A stretch of DNA of 64,000 bases from Streptomyces antnestii (GTDB taxonomy: Bacteria; Actinomycetota; Actinomycetes; Streptomycetales; Streptomycetaceae): contig NZ_RZYA01000011.1 in the NCBI RefSeq assembly GCF_004005495.1, forward strand, positions 186,001 to 250,000, written 5' to 3'. Numbering within the stretch: the first letter of the stretch is position 1; every line of letters begins with the position of its first letter. The notes beneath the pieces were generated by a model. That model did not search any database and was not told where the DNA came from. It worked only from the letters and a program-made list of their open reading frames with translations. Shown one piece after another: positions 1 through 7,607 of the stretch. The position numbers and the translations under genes were made by a program.

Positions 1-568
1 CCATGGCCCCGGTTCCGCGCCGGACGGCGCGGGCCGCGTGTGCGAGGGCGTCCAGGCCGCCGGCCTCGTCGCTCGCGACGACACCGCACGGCCCCTTGAA
101 GCCGCTCCAGATGGAGATCTGGCCGGTGCTGGCCGCGTAGAACCAGGCGATGGACTGGTAGGGGCCGACGAACTTGGAGCCCTGGCCCCACAGTTTCTGC
201 AGCTCGCGCTGCCCGAACTCGCCGCCGCCTGATCCGGCGGCGGTGACGACGCCGATCGAGTACGGGTCGTCGGGCTCACCCCTGCTGAGGCCCGCGTCTT
301 CGAGGGCCAGGGCCGCCGCGGCCATCGCGAAGTGGCTGAACCGGTCCGTCTGGACCAGGAACGGCTCCTCGATGTGATCCTCGGCGTCGAAGGTACGGAC
401 CTCGCCCCCGATACGGAGCGGCAGGTTCTCGCATCCCTCTCGGGTGATCCGGTCCAGGACGAAGAGGCCCTCTCTGACGGATTTCCAGTAGGCGTCCGCG
501 TGCAGTCCGTTGGGCGCGATCACACCGATCCCGGTGATGGCCGCGCGCCGGGGGCGCTGACCGCTCAT
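1..568 (-). CDS. whiE ORFIV: Spore-pigment type II PKS chain-length factor (KS-beta), 3' part beyond the window
   Basis: This is the N-terminal 189 codons of a ketosynthase-like protein that reads off the left edge, so no stop is seen. The start is ATG at 568, overlapping the stop of the ketosynthase gene (ATGA), the usual coupling of KS-alpha and KS-beta. The protein begins MSGQRPRRAAITGIGVIAPN, a standard thiolase-fold opening. The segment PCGVVASDEAGGLDAL (residues 160-175) aligns with the active-site region of chain-length factors, which have lost the ketosynthase cysteine. In this family KS-beta pairs with KS-alpha to set polyketide length. The residue at the lost-cysteine position is Glu168, where actinorhodin-type factors have Gln. 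Assignment to the spore-pigment type rests on the gene order upstream. Confidence 0.92.
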   Translation of the reverse strand, partial: MSGQRPRRAAITGIGVIAPNGLHADAYWKSVREGLFVLDRITREGCENLPLRIGGEVRTFDAEDHIEEPFLVQTDRFSHFAMAAAALALEDAGLSRGEPDDPYSIGVVTAAGSGGGEFGQRELQKLWGQGSKFVGPYQSIAWFYAASTGQISIWSGFKGPCGVVASDEAGGLDALAHAARAVRRGTGAM

Positions 569-1833
569 CGTGTCCTCCCGCCGGGCCCGGCCAGCAGCAC
601 CGCGGACTGGAAGCCGCCGAATCCGCTGCCTACGGAGAGCACGTTCCTCAGCTTCCGCGGGCGTGCGGTGCGCGGCACGTAGTCCAGGTCGCACTCGGGG
701 TCGGGCGTCTCGTAGTTCGCGGTGGGCGGCACCACTTGGTGCTTCAGGGCGAGGACGCAGGCGACCACTTCGATCGCGCCGATCGCGCCCAGGGAGTGGC
801 CCACCATGGATTTGATGGAGCTCATGGGGGTGTCGTAGGCGTGGGCGCCCAGGGACAGCTTGACCGCGGCCGTCTCGTGCCGGTCGTTCTGTCTGGTGCC
901 CGAGCCGTGGGCGTTGACGTAGTCGATCAGTGTGGGGTCGAGGCGAGCCTGGCCGAGGGCGGTGTCGATCGCCCGGGCCATCTCCAGACCTTCGCTGGTC
1001 AGACCGGTCATGTGGTAGGCGTTGCCGTAGGTGGCGTAGCCGCTGATCTCGCAGTACACGTGCGCACCGCGGGCGCGGGCGTGTTCGGCCTCCTCCAGGA
1101 CGAGGACCGCCGCTCCCTCGCCCATCACGAAGCCGTTGCGGTCGGCGTCGAAGGGTCTGGAGGCGTGCTCGGGATCGTCGTTGTTGGGTGAGGTCGCCTT
1201 GATGGCGTCGAAGCACGCCATCGTGATCGGTGACACCGGGGAGTCGGACGCGCCGGCGATGCAGATGTCGGCCCGGCCCTCCTCGATCTGGTGGAAGGCG
1301 TAGCCCACCGCGTCGAGTCCCGAGGTGCAGCCGGTGGAGACGGTCTGTACGGGGCCCTGGGCGCCGAACTGTTCGGCGACGACCGCGGCGAGCGTGCTCG
1401 GCGAGAACGCCATGTGCAGTTTCGGTTCGGCCGCGCGGTGGTCCACGTCCCATCGCTGCCCGCCCTCGCTGACGAGGACGTAGTCGTGTTCCAGGCGCGT
1501 GGTCCCGCCGATGGCGCTGCCCAGGGAGACGCCGACGCGCCAGGGGTCCTCCCGGCCGGTGTCCAGTCCGGAGTCGCGCACGGCCTCGCCGGCGGCGACG
1601 ACCGCGAACTGGATGTAGCGGTCGGCGTGTTCGCGAATCTCGGGGTCGAGTCCGTGTGCGTCCGGGTCCCAGTCGCATTCGGCGGCGATACGTGAGCGCA
1701 GGCCGACCGGGTCGAACAGTGTGATGCCGCGGGTCGCTGTACGGCCGTTGGCCAGGAGGTCCCAGAACGCCGTCGCCCCGATCCCGCCGGGAGCGACCAC
1801 ACCGACACCGGTGACAGCCACCCGCCGGGTCAC
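565..1833 (-). CDS. whiE ORFIII: Type II PKS ketosynthase KS-alpha, spore-pigment type
   Basis: A 422-residue beta-ketoacyl synthase with all catalytic residues: Cys169 in VSTGCTSGLDAV, His309 in VNAHGSGTRQND, Lys341 and His346 in KSMVGHSLGAIG. Length matches the family. It condenses malonyl units on the acyl carrier protein together with the chain-length factor encoded next. The start is GTG at 1833, overlapping the cupin stop (GTGA), and its own stop overlaps the chain-length-factor ATG. Four genes are therefore tightly ordered on this strand, the first three named as whiE ORFI-ORFII-ORFIII in Streptomyces coelicolor. The ACP and cyclases expected next would lie outside the window. Assignment to a spore-pigment rather than an antibiotic cluster is inferred from the cupin and SchA/CurD-type neighbours. 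Confidence 0.95.
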   Translation of the reverse strand: MTRRVAVTGVGVVAPGGIGATAFWDLLANGRTATRGITLFDPVGLRSRIAAECDWDPDAHGLDPEIREHADRYIQFAVVAAGEAVRDSGLDTGREDPWRVGVSLGSAIGGTTRLEHDYVLVSEGGQRWDVDHRAAEPKLHMAFSPSTLAAVVAEQFGAQGPVQTVSTGCTSGLDAVGYAFHQIEEGRADICIAGASDSPVSPITMACFDAIKATSPNNDDPEHASRPFDADRNGFVMGEGAAVLVLEEAEHARARGAHVYCEISGYATYGNAYHMTGLTSEGLEMARAIDTALGQARLDPTLIDYVNAHGSGTRQNDRHETAAVKLSLGAHAYDTPMSSIKSMVGHSLGAIGAIEVVACVLALKHQVVPPTANYETPDPECDLDYVPRTARPRKLRNVLSVGSGFGGFQSAVLLAGPGGRTR

Positions 1834-2234
1834 TTTATGACCTCGCTGGGCACGGTCTCCTCGGTGTCGACGTGCCCGAGGCGCGGTTCCGGGGCGAGCG
1901 GGCCGAGGTGGAAGACCATGCGGGCCTCGACCTCGCCGACGTTGCGGAAGCGGTGCCGCATGTTGATCGGGATCAGGAGTCCCTGGTCCGGCCGCAGTTC
2001 GTGCGTGTCACCGTCCAGGTCCACCTCCAGGGCGCCCTGGACGACGTACACGAACTCCTCGGAGTACGGGTGGTAGTGCTCGCCGATGCGCTCGCCGGGC
2101 TGGACGAGGGCCAGGCCCATGAAGCCGCTGGTGGAGCCGACGTTGGCGGGCGTGAGCATGGCCCGCAGGTCACCTCCGCGCCGGCGGTTGGGCTCGGTCT
2201 CGCTCAGGTCCACGATGCGTGGATGCTTGATCAT
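1830..2234 (-). CDS. whiE ORFII: Cupin protein of the spore-pigment cluster
   Basis: A 134-residue single-domain cupin. The metal-binding pattern GEHYHPYSEEFVYVVQG is visible near residues 51-67, and the second motif MRHRFRNVGE follows near residue 92. Small cupins at this position are a hallmark of whiE-like clusters; they are thought to help shape or process the polyketide, but I cannot state the reaction. The ATG at 2234 is preceded by GGAGG-type sequence in the 66-bp gap after the upstream gene. The stop overlaps the GTG of the ketosynthase, so translation is probably coupled. Confidence 0.9.
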   Translation of the reverse strand: MIKHPRIVDLSETEPNRRRGGDLRAMLTPANVGSTSGFMGLALVQPGERIGEHYHPYSEEFVYVVQGALEVDLDGDTHELRPDQGLLIPINMRHRFRNVGEVEARMVFHLGPLAPEPRLGHVDTEETVPSEVIK

Positions 2235-2300
2235 GGTTGATACCTCCGGGTGGGGCGATGGGGTTCCGGGCCGTGCCCGCGGACACCCCGGGGTGGTCCG

Positions 2301-3425
2301 TCAGGAACCCGCCGAGCTGCGGTCGGTGACGGGCGTCATGTCGGCGTGCGACAGGAGCCGGTTGATGTTGCGGTCCGTGTACAGGGAGCCCTCCACGCCG
2401 ATCGCGGCGCCGTCGAGCAGACGATCGACCTCGGGGTCCCCCTCCAGGCCCTTGAGGCCGACGGCCGCGACGGGGTCGGCGTCGAGGTCACCCGTGATGT
2501 CGATGAGGCGCACCACGATGTCGTCCCGCTGGAAGACCGTGCTGGCGTACACCGGGTTGGCGGGGTCCTCCGCGGCTGCCGCGTCCTGGTGGGCGAGCAA
2601 CCGGGCCAGCTCCATCCCGCGGCCTTCCTTGGCGGGGTAGTGGAGCGCGTGCCGGCGCAGCTCCGCGGGGGCCTCACGGTCGGACACCACGTGGTGGACG
2701 GCCGGGAGCGCGGCCCGCGTGAAGAACACGCGCGCGGACTCGGGGTCGGTCAGGTCCCTGTGCTGCTCCAGGTAGGGGTTGATGGCTTCCTCGACCGCCC
2801 TGACCTCGGGCTGACGGGCCACGTGGCGCAGCGCCGCCAGGAGGTCGCCCTCCACCTCGACGGCCCGCACGACGCGGTTGCCGTGCATGAAGAGCGAGGT
2901 GCGGCGCAGGCGCGTGGTGTCGTCGACCTGGGCCTGGGGCGACTGGTACCCGGCCAGGATCTCCGCGACCTTGGACTCGGAGCCCGGCTTGACGGTGAAC
3001 GTGAGGGCGTGGCGCGCGGCACCGTCACCGACGCGGGCGGCCACCTGTGTGGCCGGCGTCTTCGGCTCGGGCGTGCGCGGCTGGGCCGGGGTGGTCTCGC
3101 GGAGGATGCTGTAGCGCATCGACCGGGTGTCCCTGACGCAGCTGTGCATCGGCCGGACGGTCTCGACGTGCTCCTCGCTGTTCACCCAGGCGAGGAACGG
3201 CGGGGCGCTCTCCCACTCGCTGGTGATGAGCCACTGCGAGGGGTTCTCGATCGACTGGCAGAGCTGGTCGCTGAGGTGGCCGGGCACGGACGCGACCTGG
3301 TTGCGCATGTGCTCGTACGCGTCGAGGAACTGCTGCTGGGCTCCTTCGTACAGATCGAGCAGGAGTATCACCCGCAGCCTCGAGCCGTCGAACGCCGACT
3401 GCGATATGCGTCCTGAGATGGTCAT
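2301..3425 (-). CDS. whiE ORFI: SchA/CurD-type polyketide protein with N-terminal monooxygenase-like fold
   Basis: A 374-residue protein, first gene of the minus-strand spore-pigment operon. The N-terminal third (about residues 10-110, containing VILLLDLYEGAQQQFLDAYE and WLITSEWES) looks like an antibiotic-biosynthesis-monooxygenase or ferredoxin-like domain. The rest shows two related segments of the SchA/CurD type, the family named after spore-pigment clusters. The open frame extends upstream to 3692, but the ATG at 3425 is preferred because GAGAGG lies 8 bases before it and homology to the family begins there. In the family it is needed for the pigment, probably in processing or localisation of the nascent polyketide; no catalytic residue can be named from the sequence. 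Confidence 0.85.
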   Translation of the reverse strand: MTISGRISQSAFDGSRLRVILLLDLYEGAQQQFLDAYEHMRNQVASVPGHLSDQLCQSIENPSQWLITSEWESAPPFLAWVNSEEHVETVRPMHSCVRDTRSMRYSILRETTPAQPRTPEPKTPATQVAARVGDGAARHALTFTVKPGSESKVAEILAGYQSPQAQVDDTTRLRRTSLFMHGNRVVRAVEVEGDLLAALRHVARQPEVRAVEEAINPYLEQHRDLTDPESARVFFTRAALPAVHHVVSDREAPAELRRHALHYPAKEGRGMELARLLAHQDAAAAEDPANPVYASTVFQRDDIVVRLIDITGDLDADPVAAVGLKGLEGDPEVDRLLDGAAIGVEGSLYTDRNINRLLSHADMTPVTDRSSAGS

Positions 3426-3660
3426 ACGGCACGCCTCTCTCATCTTCACGGAGGGTCGGGGGCGCGACCGTCGCGTCCGAATCAGCGCGGTCGCCATGAG
3501 CCGATCGTTGTTGCGACCCCCGGCGGGCGCGATCCGCACGGTCCGGACGGGTGAACCAGTCGTCCGGGTGCTGCTTCCAACGCGCGCAGTGGTACAGCGC
3601 GGCGTTGCAATGTGGGTCCAGATCCCTCTCTCACGTCGCAGGTGACGCTGGAGGCAATCA
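3426..3660. promoter_or_regulatory. Divergent promoter region of the spore-pigment genes
   Basis: A 235-bp gap separates the minus-strand pigment operon from the plus-strand hydroxylase gene. Both must start here. In S. coelicolor the equivalent region holds two developmentally timed promoters, one dependent on the late sporulation sigma factor. I looked for a convincing sigma-F type -10 (GGGTAY) at the right spacing and found only weak matches, so no promoter element is assigned. The hydroxylase has a clear GGAGG just before its ATG. Confidence 0.6.
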
Positions 3661-5331
3661 ATGAACCGATCGGAAGAGGCCCCGGAGGCCACTCAGCACA
3701 CGCCGGTGCTCATCGTCGGCGGCTCCCTCGTGGGCCTGTCCACCTCGCTCTTCCTGGGGCGACTCGGCGTTCCGCACGTGCTGGTCGAGCGCCACTCGGG
3801 AACGTCGATCCATCCGCGCGGACGCGGCAACAACGTGCGCACGATGGAGCTGTTCCGGGTGGCGGAGGCACAGCGGAGCATCGAGGAGGCCGCGTCGGTC
3901 CTGGCCGACAACCACGGCATCCTCCAGACCCCGACGCTGGTGGGTGACGCCGGCGAGTGGCTGTTCAAGGAGATCGACCCGGGTGGCGGACTCGCCCGTT
4001 TTAGCCCCGCCGGCTGGTGCCTGTGCAGCCAGAACGACCTGGAGCCGGTGCTCCTGGAGCGCGCCCGGGAGCTGGGCGGCGATCTGCGGTTCCACACCGA
4101 GCTGATGTCGTTCGAGCAGGACCCCCAGGGCGTGACCGCGCGGCTCAAGAGCCGGGACACGGGCGAGCACACCACCGTCCGGGCGGACTACCTCGTCGCG
4201 GCGGACGGGCCGCGCAGCCCGGTCCGCGAGCATCTCGGCATCGGGCAGAACGGCCCCGGCGACCTGTTCCACAACGTGAGCATCACCTTCACCTCACGCG
4301 CCCTCGCGGACGTCGTGGGCGACCGGCGCTTCATCGTGTGCTACCTGACGAACCCGGAGGCCGACGGCGCGCTCCTGCCGGTCGACAACCGCGAGCACTG
4401 GGTGTTCCACGCGCCGTGGCACCCCGAGAACGGCGAGACGCTGGAGGAGTTCACGGACGAGCGGTGCGCGGAACACATCCGGCGGGCGGTCGGGGTGCCG
4501 GACCTCGACGTGAAAATCACCGGCAGGGCCGCCTGGCACGCCGCCGAGCGGGTCGCCGAGCGGTACGCGGACGGTCGGGTGTTCCTCGCCGGTGACTCGG
4601 CCCACGAGATGTCCCCCACCGGGGCGTTCGGTTCCAACACCGGTATCCAGGACGCGCACAACCTCGCCTGGAAACTGGCCGCCGTCCTCGGCGGCTGGGC
4701 CGGCCCCGGCCTGCTGGAGTCCTACGACGAGGAGCGCCGGCCGGTCGCCGAGGCGACGAGCGCACGCGCCTCCTCGCGGTCGGTCGAGCACAGCCACCCC
4801 GGGTACACCCCCGGCCCGGGAGCGGGCGGCCCCGGAGGCAGGAAGGGCGGGATCCTCAACGTGGCGCTCGGCTACCGCTATCCGCGCGGGGCCGTCCTAG
4901 GCGCCGATCCGGCGACGCCCGTCGTGCCCGAGGGCATGCGGCTCACGGGAGAGCCCGGCAGCCGCGCCCCCCACCTGTGGCTGAACCGCGCCGGCGCCCG
5001 GATCTCCACCCTCGACCTGTACGAGCGGTCCCTGGTGCTCCTGAGCGCGGGCGACGACAGCGGCGACGGTGACGCCGGCTGGCATTCCGCGGCGAAGCGC
5101 CTCGCGGAGGTGATGTCCGTACCGCTCGACTCGTACCGGATCGGATCCGGGCCCGGCGCCGAGCTGTCGCCCGCGACCGACGCGGACTGGGCGCAGGCGC
5201 ACGGCGTCCGCGCGGGCGGTGCGGTCCTTGTCCGCCCGGACGGATTCGTCGCGTGGCGGTCCGAGGGGCCCGCGGCGGACCCCGAGTCGGAACTGCGGAA
5301 CGCGCTCACGGCGATCCTGGCCCGGAACTGA
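3661..5331 (+). CDS. whiE ORFVIII: FAD-dependent aromatic polyketide hydroxylase, spore-pigment cluster
   Basis: A 556-residue flavoprotein monooxygenase of the PheA/TfdB class. The dinucleotide-binding motif VGGSLVGLSTSLFL is at residues 19-32, the DG motif LVAADGPRSPVRE near 176-188, and the second FAD motif FLAGDSAHEMSPTGAFGSN at about 307-325. Length, including the C-terminal thioredoxin-like domain, is normal. It would use NAD(P)H and O2 to hydroxylate the aromatic pigment precursor. It is transcribed away from the main pigment operon, exactly as whiE ORFVIII is in S. coelicolor. The start ATG at 3661 follows GGAGG with 6-base spacing. Confidence 0.93.
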   Translation: MNRSEEAPEATQHTPVLIVGGSLVGLSTSLFLGRLGVPHVLVERHSGTSIHPRGRGNNVRTMELFRVAEAQRSIEEAASVLADNHGILQTPTLVGDAGEWLFKEIDPGGGLARFSPAGWCLCSQNDLEPVLLERARELGGDLRFHTELMSFEQDPQGVTARLKSRDTGEHTTVRADYLVAADGPRSPVREHLGIGQNGPGDLFHNVSITFTSRALADVVGDRRFIVCYLTNPEADGALLPVDNREHWVFHAPWHPENGETLEEFTDERCAEHIRRAVGVPDLDVKITGRAAWHAAERVAERYADGRVFLAGDSAHEMSPTGAFGSNTGIQDAHNLAWKLAAVLGGWAGPGLLESYDEERRPVAEATSARASSRSVEHSHPGYTPGPGAGGPGGRKGGILNVALGYRYPRGAVLGADPATPVVPEGMRLTGEPGSRAPHLWLNRAGARISTLDLYERSLVLLSAGDDSGDGDAGWHSAAKRLAEVMSVPLDSYRIGSGPGAELSPATDADWAQAHGVRAGGAVLVRPDGFVAWRSEGPAADPESELRNALTAILARN

Positions 5332-5334
5332 CAA

Positions 5335-5372
5335 CTCCGCTCACTCCGCCCGGGAGGGGGCGGGGAGCGGAG
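5335..5372. terminator. Stem-loop between convergent genes
   Basis: A nested inverted repeat: outer arms of 7 bp (CTCCGCT at 5335-5341, AGCGGAG at 5366-5372) and inner arms of 6 bp (CCGCCC 5346-5351, GGGCGG 5358-5363). It sits just after the hydroxylase stop and before the convergent sortase gene, where a bidirectional terminator is expected. No U-run follows, as is usual in Streptomyces. Confidence 0.55.
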
Positions 5373-5417
5373 CGGGGCGAACGGGGGAGGGCGAAGGGGT
5401 GCGGGGCGTACAGCCGT

Positions 5418-6101
5418 TCAGACGAGGTGGGCGAAGACCACCAGGTTGTCGGTGTAGTCCTTGACGGAGCGGTCGTACTCTCCGGCGCACGTGATCAGCC
5501 GGACCTGGGCCTGCGGGGTGTCCCCGTACACGCGCTTGTCGGGGAAGTCGTCCTTCGCGAACTCCTCGACGCTGTCGACCACGAACGAGGCCGTCCGCTT
5601 GTCGGACCTCTTCACGGTGAAGTGGTCGCCCTTCTTCAGGTCGCTGAGGCCGGCGAACACCGCGGCCGAGGTCTTCGTGTCGACGTGTCCGGCGATGATC
5701 GCGGTGCCCGCCTCGCCGGGTGACACACCGTCGGCCTGCCAGCCGACCAGGTTCGTGTCGTCGGCGGGCGGAGGCTGGAGCTGACCCGTGGGGCCGATGG
5801 CGAGACCGGTGAAGGGGGCGTCCACACCGATCTTCGGGATGAGCAGCCGTGTCGGTGTCGCCCGCGGCAGATGCTTGCCCTCGGCCGGCACGCCCGAGGA
5901 GGACGGTGCGGGGGCCGGCGCATGTGTGGCCGCGGAGCCTGTCGTACCGGACGGGCCGGACTGTTCGTCATGACCGCCGCCGAACAGGCTGACTGCCAGG
6001 AACACGATTCCGAGGGACCACGCGATCCACGCGCCGGTACGGAAACGGCGCCCGGGCGGCGCGGACTCGGGTCGAGCGGGGGAAGGCAACCGGGCTGCCA
6101 T
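5418..6101 (-). CDS. Class F sortase
   Basis: A 227-residue membrane-anchored transpeptidase. One transmembrane segment (about residues 24-40) is followed by a Pro/Ser-rich linker and a sortase domain. His139 (IAGHVDT), Cys205 (RLITCAGEY) and the nearby Arg211 are the likely catalytic triad; the C-terminal pattern YTDNLVVFA is typical of class F enzymes. An alternative GTG start at 6116 adds five residues, but the ATG at 6101 has GTGAGGTGG at good spacing. The adjacent gene on the same strand encodes a secreted repeat protein with a C-terminal anchor, a natural candidate substrate. Class F enzymes recognise LPXTG-like signals, but the physiological role in Streptomyces is poorly known. Confidence 0.9.
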   Translation of the reverse strand: MAARLPSPARPESAPPGRRFRTGAWIAWSLGIVFLAVSLFGGGHDEQSGPSGTTGSAATHAPAPAPSSSGVPAEGKHLPRATPTRLLIPKIGVDAPFTGLAIGPTGQLQPPPADDTNLVGWQADGVSPGEAGTAIIAGHVDTKTSAAVFAGLSDLKKGDHFTVKRSDKRTASFVVDSVEEFAKDDFPDKRVYGDTPQAQVRLITCAGEYDRSVKDYTDNLVVFAHLV

Positions 6102-6126
6102 CAGGAACCACCTCACGGGAACGAGC

Positions 6127-6162
6127 GGAGCGGGTACTGCACAGGGAGCGGGTACTGCACAG
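6127..6162. repeat. Exact 18-bp tandem duplication upstream of the sortase gene
   Basis: The 18-mer GGAGCGGGTACTGCACAG occurs twice head to tail (6127-6144 and 6145-6162), 26 bp upstream of the sortase start. It lies between the terminator-like hairpin of the upstream gene and the ribosome-binding site, so it is in the promoter or leader of the sortase gene. Confidence 0.85.
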
Positions 6163-6178
6163 AAGGGAACGGCCAGCC

Positions 6179-6209
6179 GGGCCGCCGCGTAGTGTTCACG
6201 CGGCGGCCC
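6179..6209 (-). terminator. Terminator-like hairpin after the repeat surface protein gene
   Basis: Perfect 12-bp arms (GGGCCGCCGCGT at 6179-6190 and ACGCGGCGGCCC at 6198-6209) with a 7-base loop, 22 bp beyond the stop codon of the minus-strand repeat protein. It separates that gene from the downstream sortase gene. Confidence 0.75.
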
Positions 6210-6231
6210 CGGCCGCTATGACAGGCACCGG

Positions 6232-7098
6232 TCAGGACGCGTCGGACGCGCTCTTACGGCGCATCGCGTAGACGCCTGCCGCGGCGACCCCGAGGATCGC
6301 CAGGCCGCCGGCGGTGACACCGGGCGTGGCGAGACCGCCGCCACCGGTGTGCATGCCACCGCTGGGCTTCTCGTTGTCGGAGCCCCAGGAGTCGTTGCCC
6401 TGCTCGCCGTCCTTCTTGTAGGTCTCCGGGTCCCACTTCTCCTTGTCCTTGGTCCAGTCGTCGCCCTTCACGGCGGTCAGCGCGCCGCCGCCGGTGTGCA
6501 TGCCACCGTGGGGCTTGCCGTGCTCGTCGCCACGGGAGTCCGAGTCGTCCTTCTTGTTCTCGTCCTTCTTGTTCTCGTCCTTCTTGTTCTCGTCCTTCTT
6601 GTTCTCGTCCTTGCTCCAGTCGTCGCCCTTCACGACGGACAGCGCGCCGCCACCGGTGTGCATGCCACCGTGGGGCTTGCCGTGCTCGTCGTCGCCGGAG
6701 TCACGGCCGTGCTCGTCGTCGCCGGAGTCACGGCCGTGCTCGTCGTCGCCGGAGTCACGGCCGTGCTCGTCGCTACCGGAGTCCGAGTCGTCCTTCTTGT
6801 TCTCGTCCTTGTTCCAGTCGTCGCCCTTCACCGAGGTGAGCGCACCGCCGCCGGTGTGCACGCCACCGCTGGGCTTGCCGTGGTCGCTGTCCTTGTCGTG
6901 GCCGCTGTCCTTGTCGTGGCCGCTGTCCTTGTCGTGGCCGCTGTCCTTGTCGTGGCCGCTGTCCTTGTCGTGGTCGCTGCTGTAGGAAGAGTCATCGTGG
7001 TTCCAGTCGCCCCCCGCGGCGGCGAGGGCGCCGGGAGCAGCGATCGCGAGGGCGGCCGTGGCCGTCGCGGTAGCGAGGAGCATGCGGGCAGAACGCAT
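6232..7098 (-). CDS. Secreted repeat-rich, C-terminally anchored surface protein (putative sortase substrate)
   Basis: A 288-residue protein of no family I can name. Residues 1-27 form a signal peptide ending in an Ala-rich cleavage region. The body is strongly charged and repetitive: HDKDSG units (about 43-72), DEHGRDSGD units (about 110-139) and KKDEN units (about 163-183). A longer motif, KPxGGMHTGGGAL, occurs four times (near 75, 141, 195 and 244); the first three copies run on into a KGDDW segment, while the fourth instead reads GGLATPG and enters a hydrophobic segment (261-278) and RRK. This is the layout of a sortase-anchored protein, though LATPG is not a canonical LPXTG or LAXTG signal. 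ATG 7098 is chosen because AAGGA lies 7 bases upstream and the signal peptide begins there. The next gene is a class F sortase. Confidence 0.8.
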   Translation of the reverse strand: MRSARMLLATATATAALAIAAPGALAAAGGDWNHDDSSYSSDHDKDSGHDKDSGHDKDSGHDKDSGHDKDSDHGKPSGGVHTGGGALTSVKGDDWNKDENKKDDSDSGSDEHGRDSGDDEHGRDSGDDEHGRDSGDDEHGKPHGGMHTGGGALSVVKGDDWSKDENKKDENKKDENKKDENKKDDSDSRGDEHGKPHGGMHTGGGALTAVKGDDWTKDKEKWDPETYKKDGEQGNDSWGSDNEKPSGGMHTGGGGLATPGVTAGGLAILGVAAAGVYAMRRKSASDAS

Positions 7099-7607
7099 CG
7101 TCGAGTCCTTCCGCCGTGGCCGGACCGCTGACTCTTTGTCAGCTCGTGAGACCGGCCCCGACGTGATCACCGTCAGCCAGACCTGACGCGCGCACCACTT
7201 GAGCCATCCACCCGGATCACCCCCGCGGCCCCTTGCCTGCCGGTGCCCGTCCACTCTCCGCGGGTCAGTCACCGATCCTGATCAGGCATTTAACGGCGTG
7301 TGAGGATGTGTCGGCGGCCGGCGAAGCGCTGTCGGCACAACCCGATCGGCCGCGACACGAGTGCGCGCCCGCGTCCCTCGAACGCTTCGTCCGGCCCATC
7401 CCCGCCCTTCCCCGCTCTTCCCGGTCCGGCCGGTCGCTGACGATCCGTCCACAGGGAGTGCGCGCGCAGATCACCGCCCCCTCATGGTGGCCCCGCGCAT
7501 AGCCACGCCCGAAACTATGGTGCCCCACCACATGTGCCGTTGACCTGCGTCTTTCTACCTTGTGCCCACACGGACCCGTCCCCGCCAACGCCTGGAAGTG
7601 GTGCCAC
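7099..7607. other. 509-bp divergent intergenic region
   Basis: No convincing gene: short open frames here lack ribosome-binding sites and family character. It contains the promoters of the surface protein (leftward) and the transporter (rightward). Visible elements are an inverted repeat GCTGAC-TCTTT-GTCAGC at 7127-7143, about 30 bp upstream of the surface-protein start, and a 10-bp palindrome CCTGATCAGG at 7277-7286. Their roles are unknown. Confidence 0.6.

Noticed and set aside
1..5331. New antibiotic type II PKS cluster
   Set aside because: Gene order and the SchA/CurD, cupin and divergent hydroxylase genes match the common spore-pigment locus.
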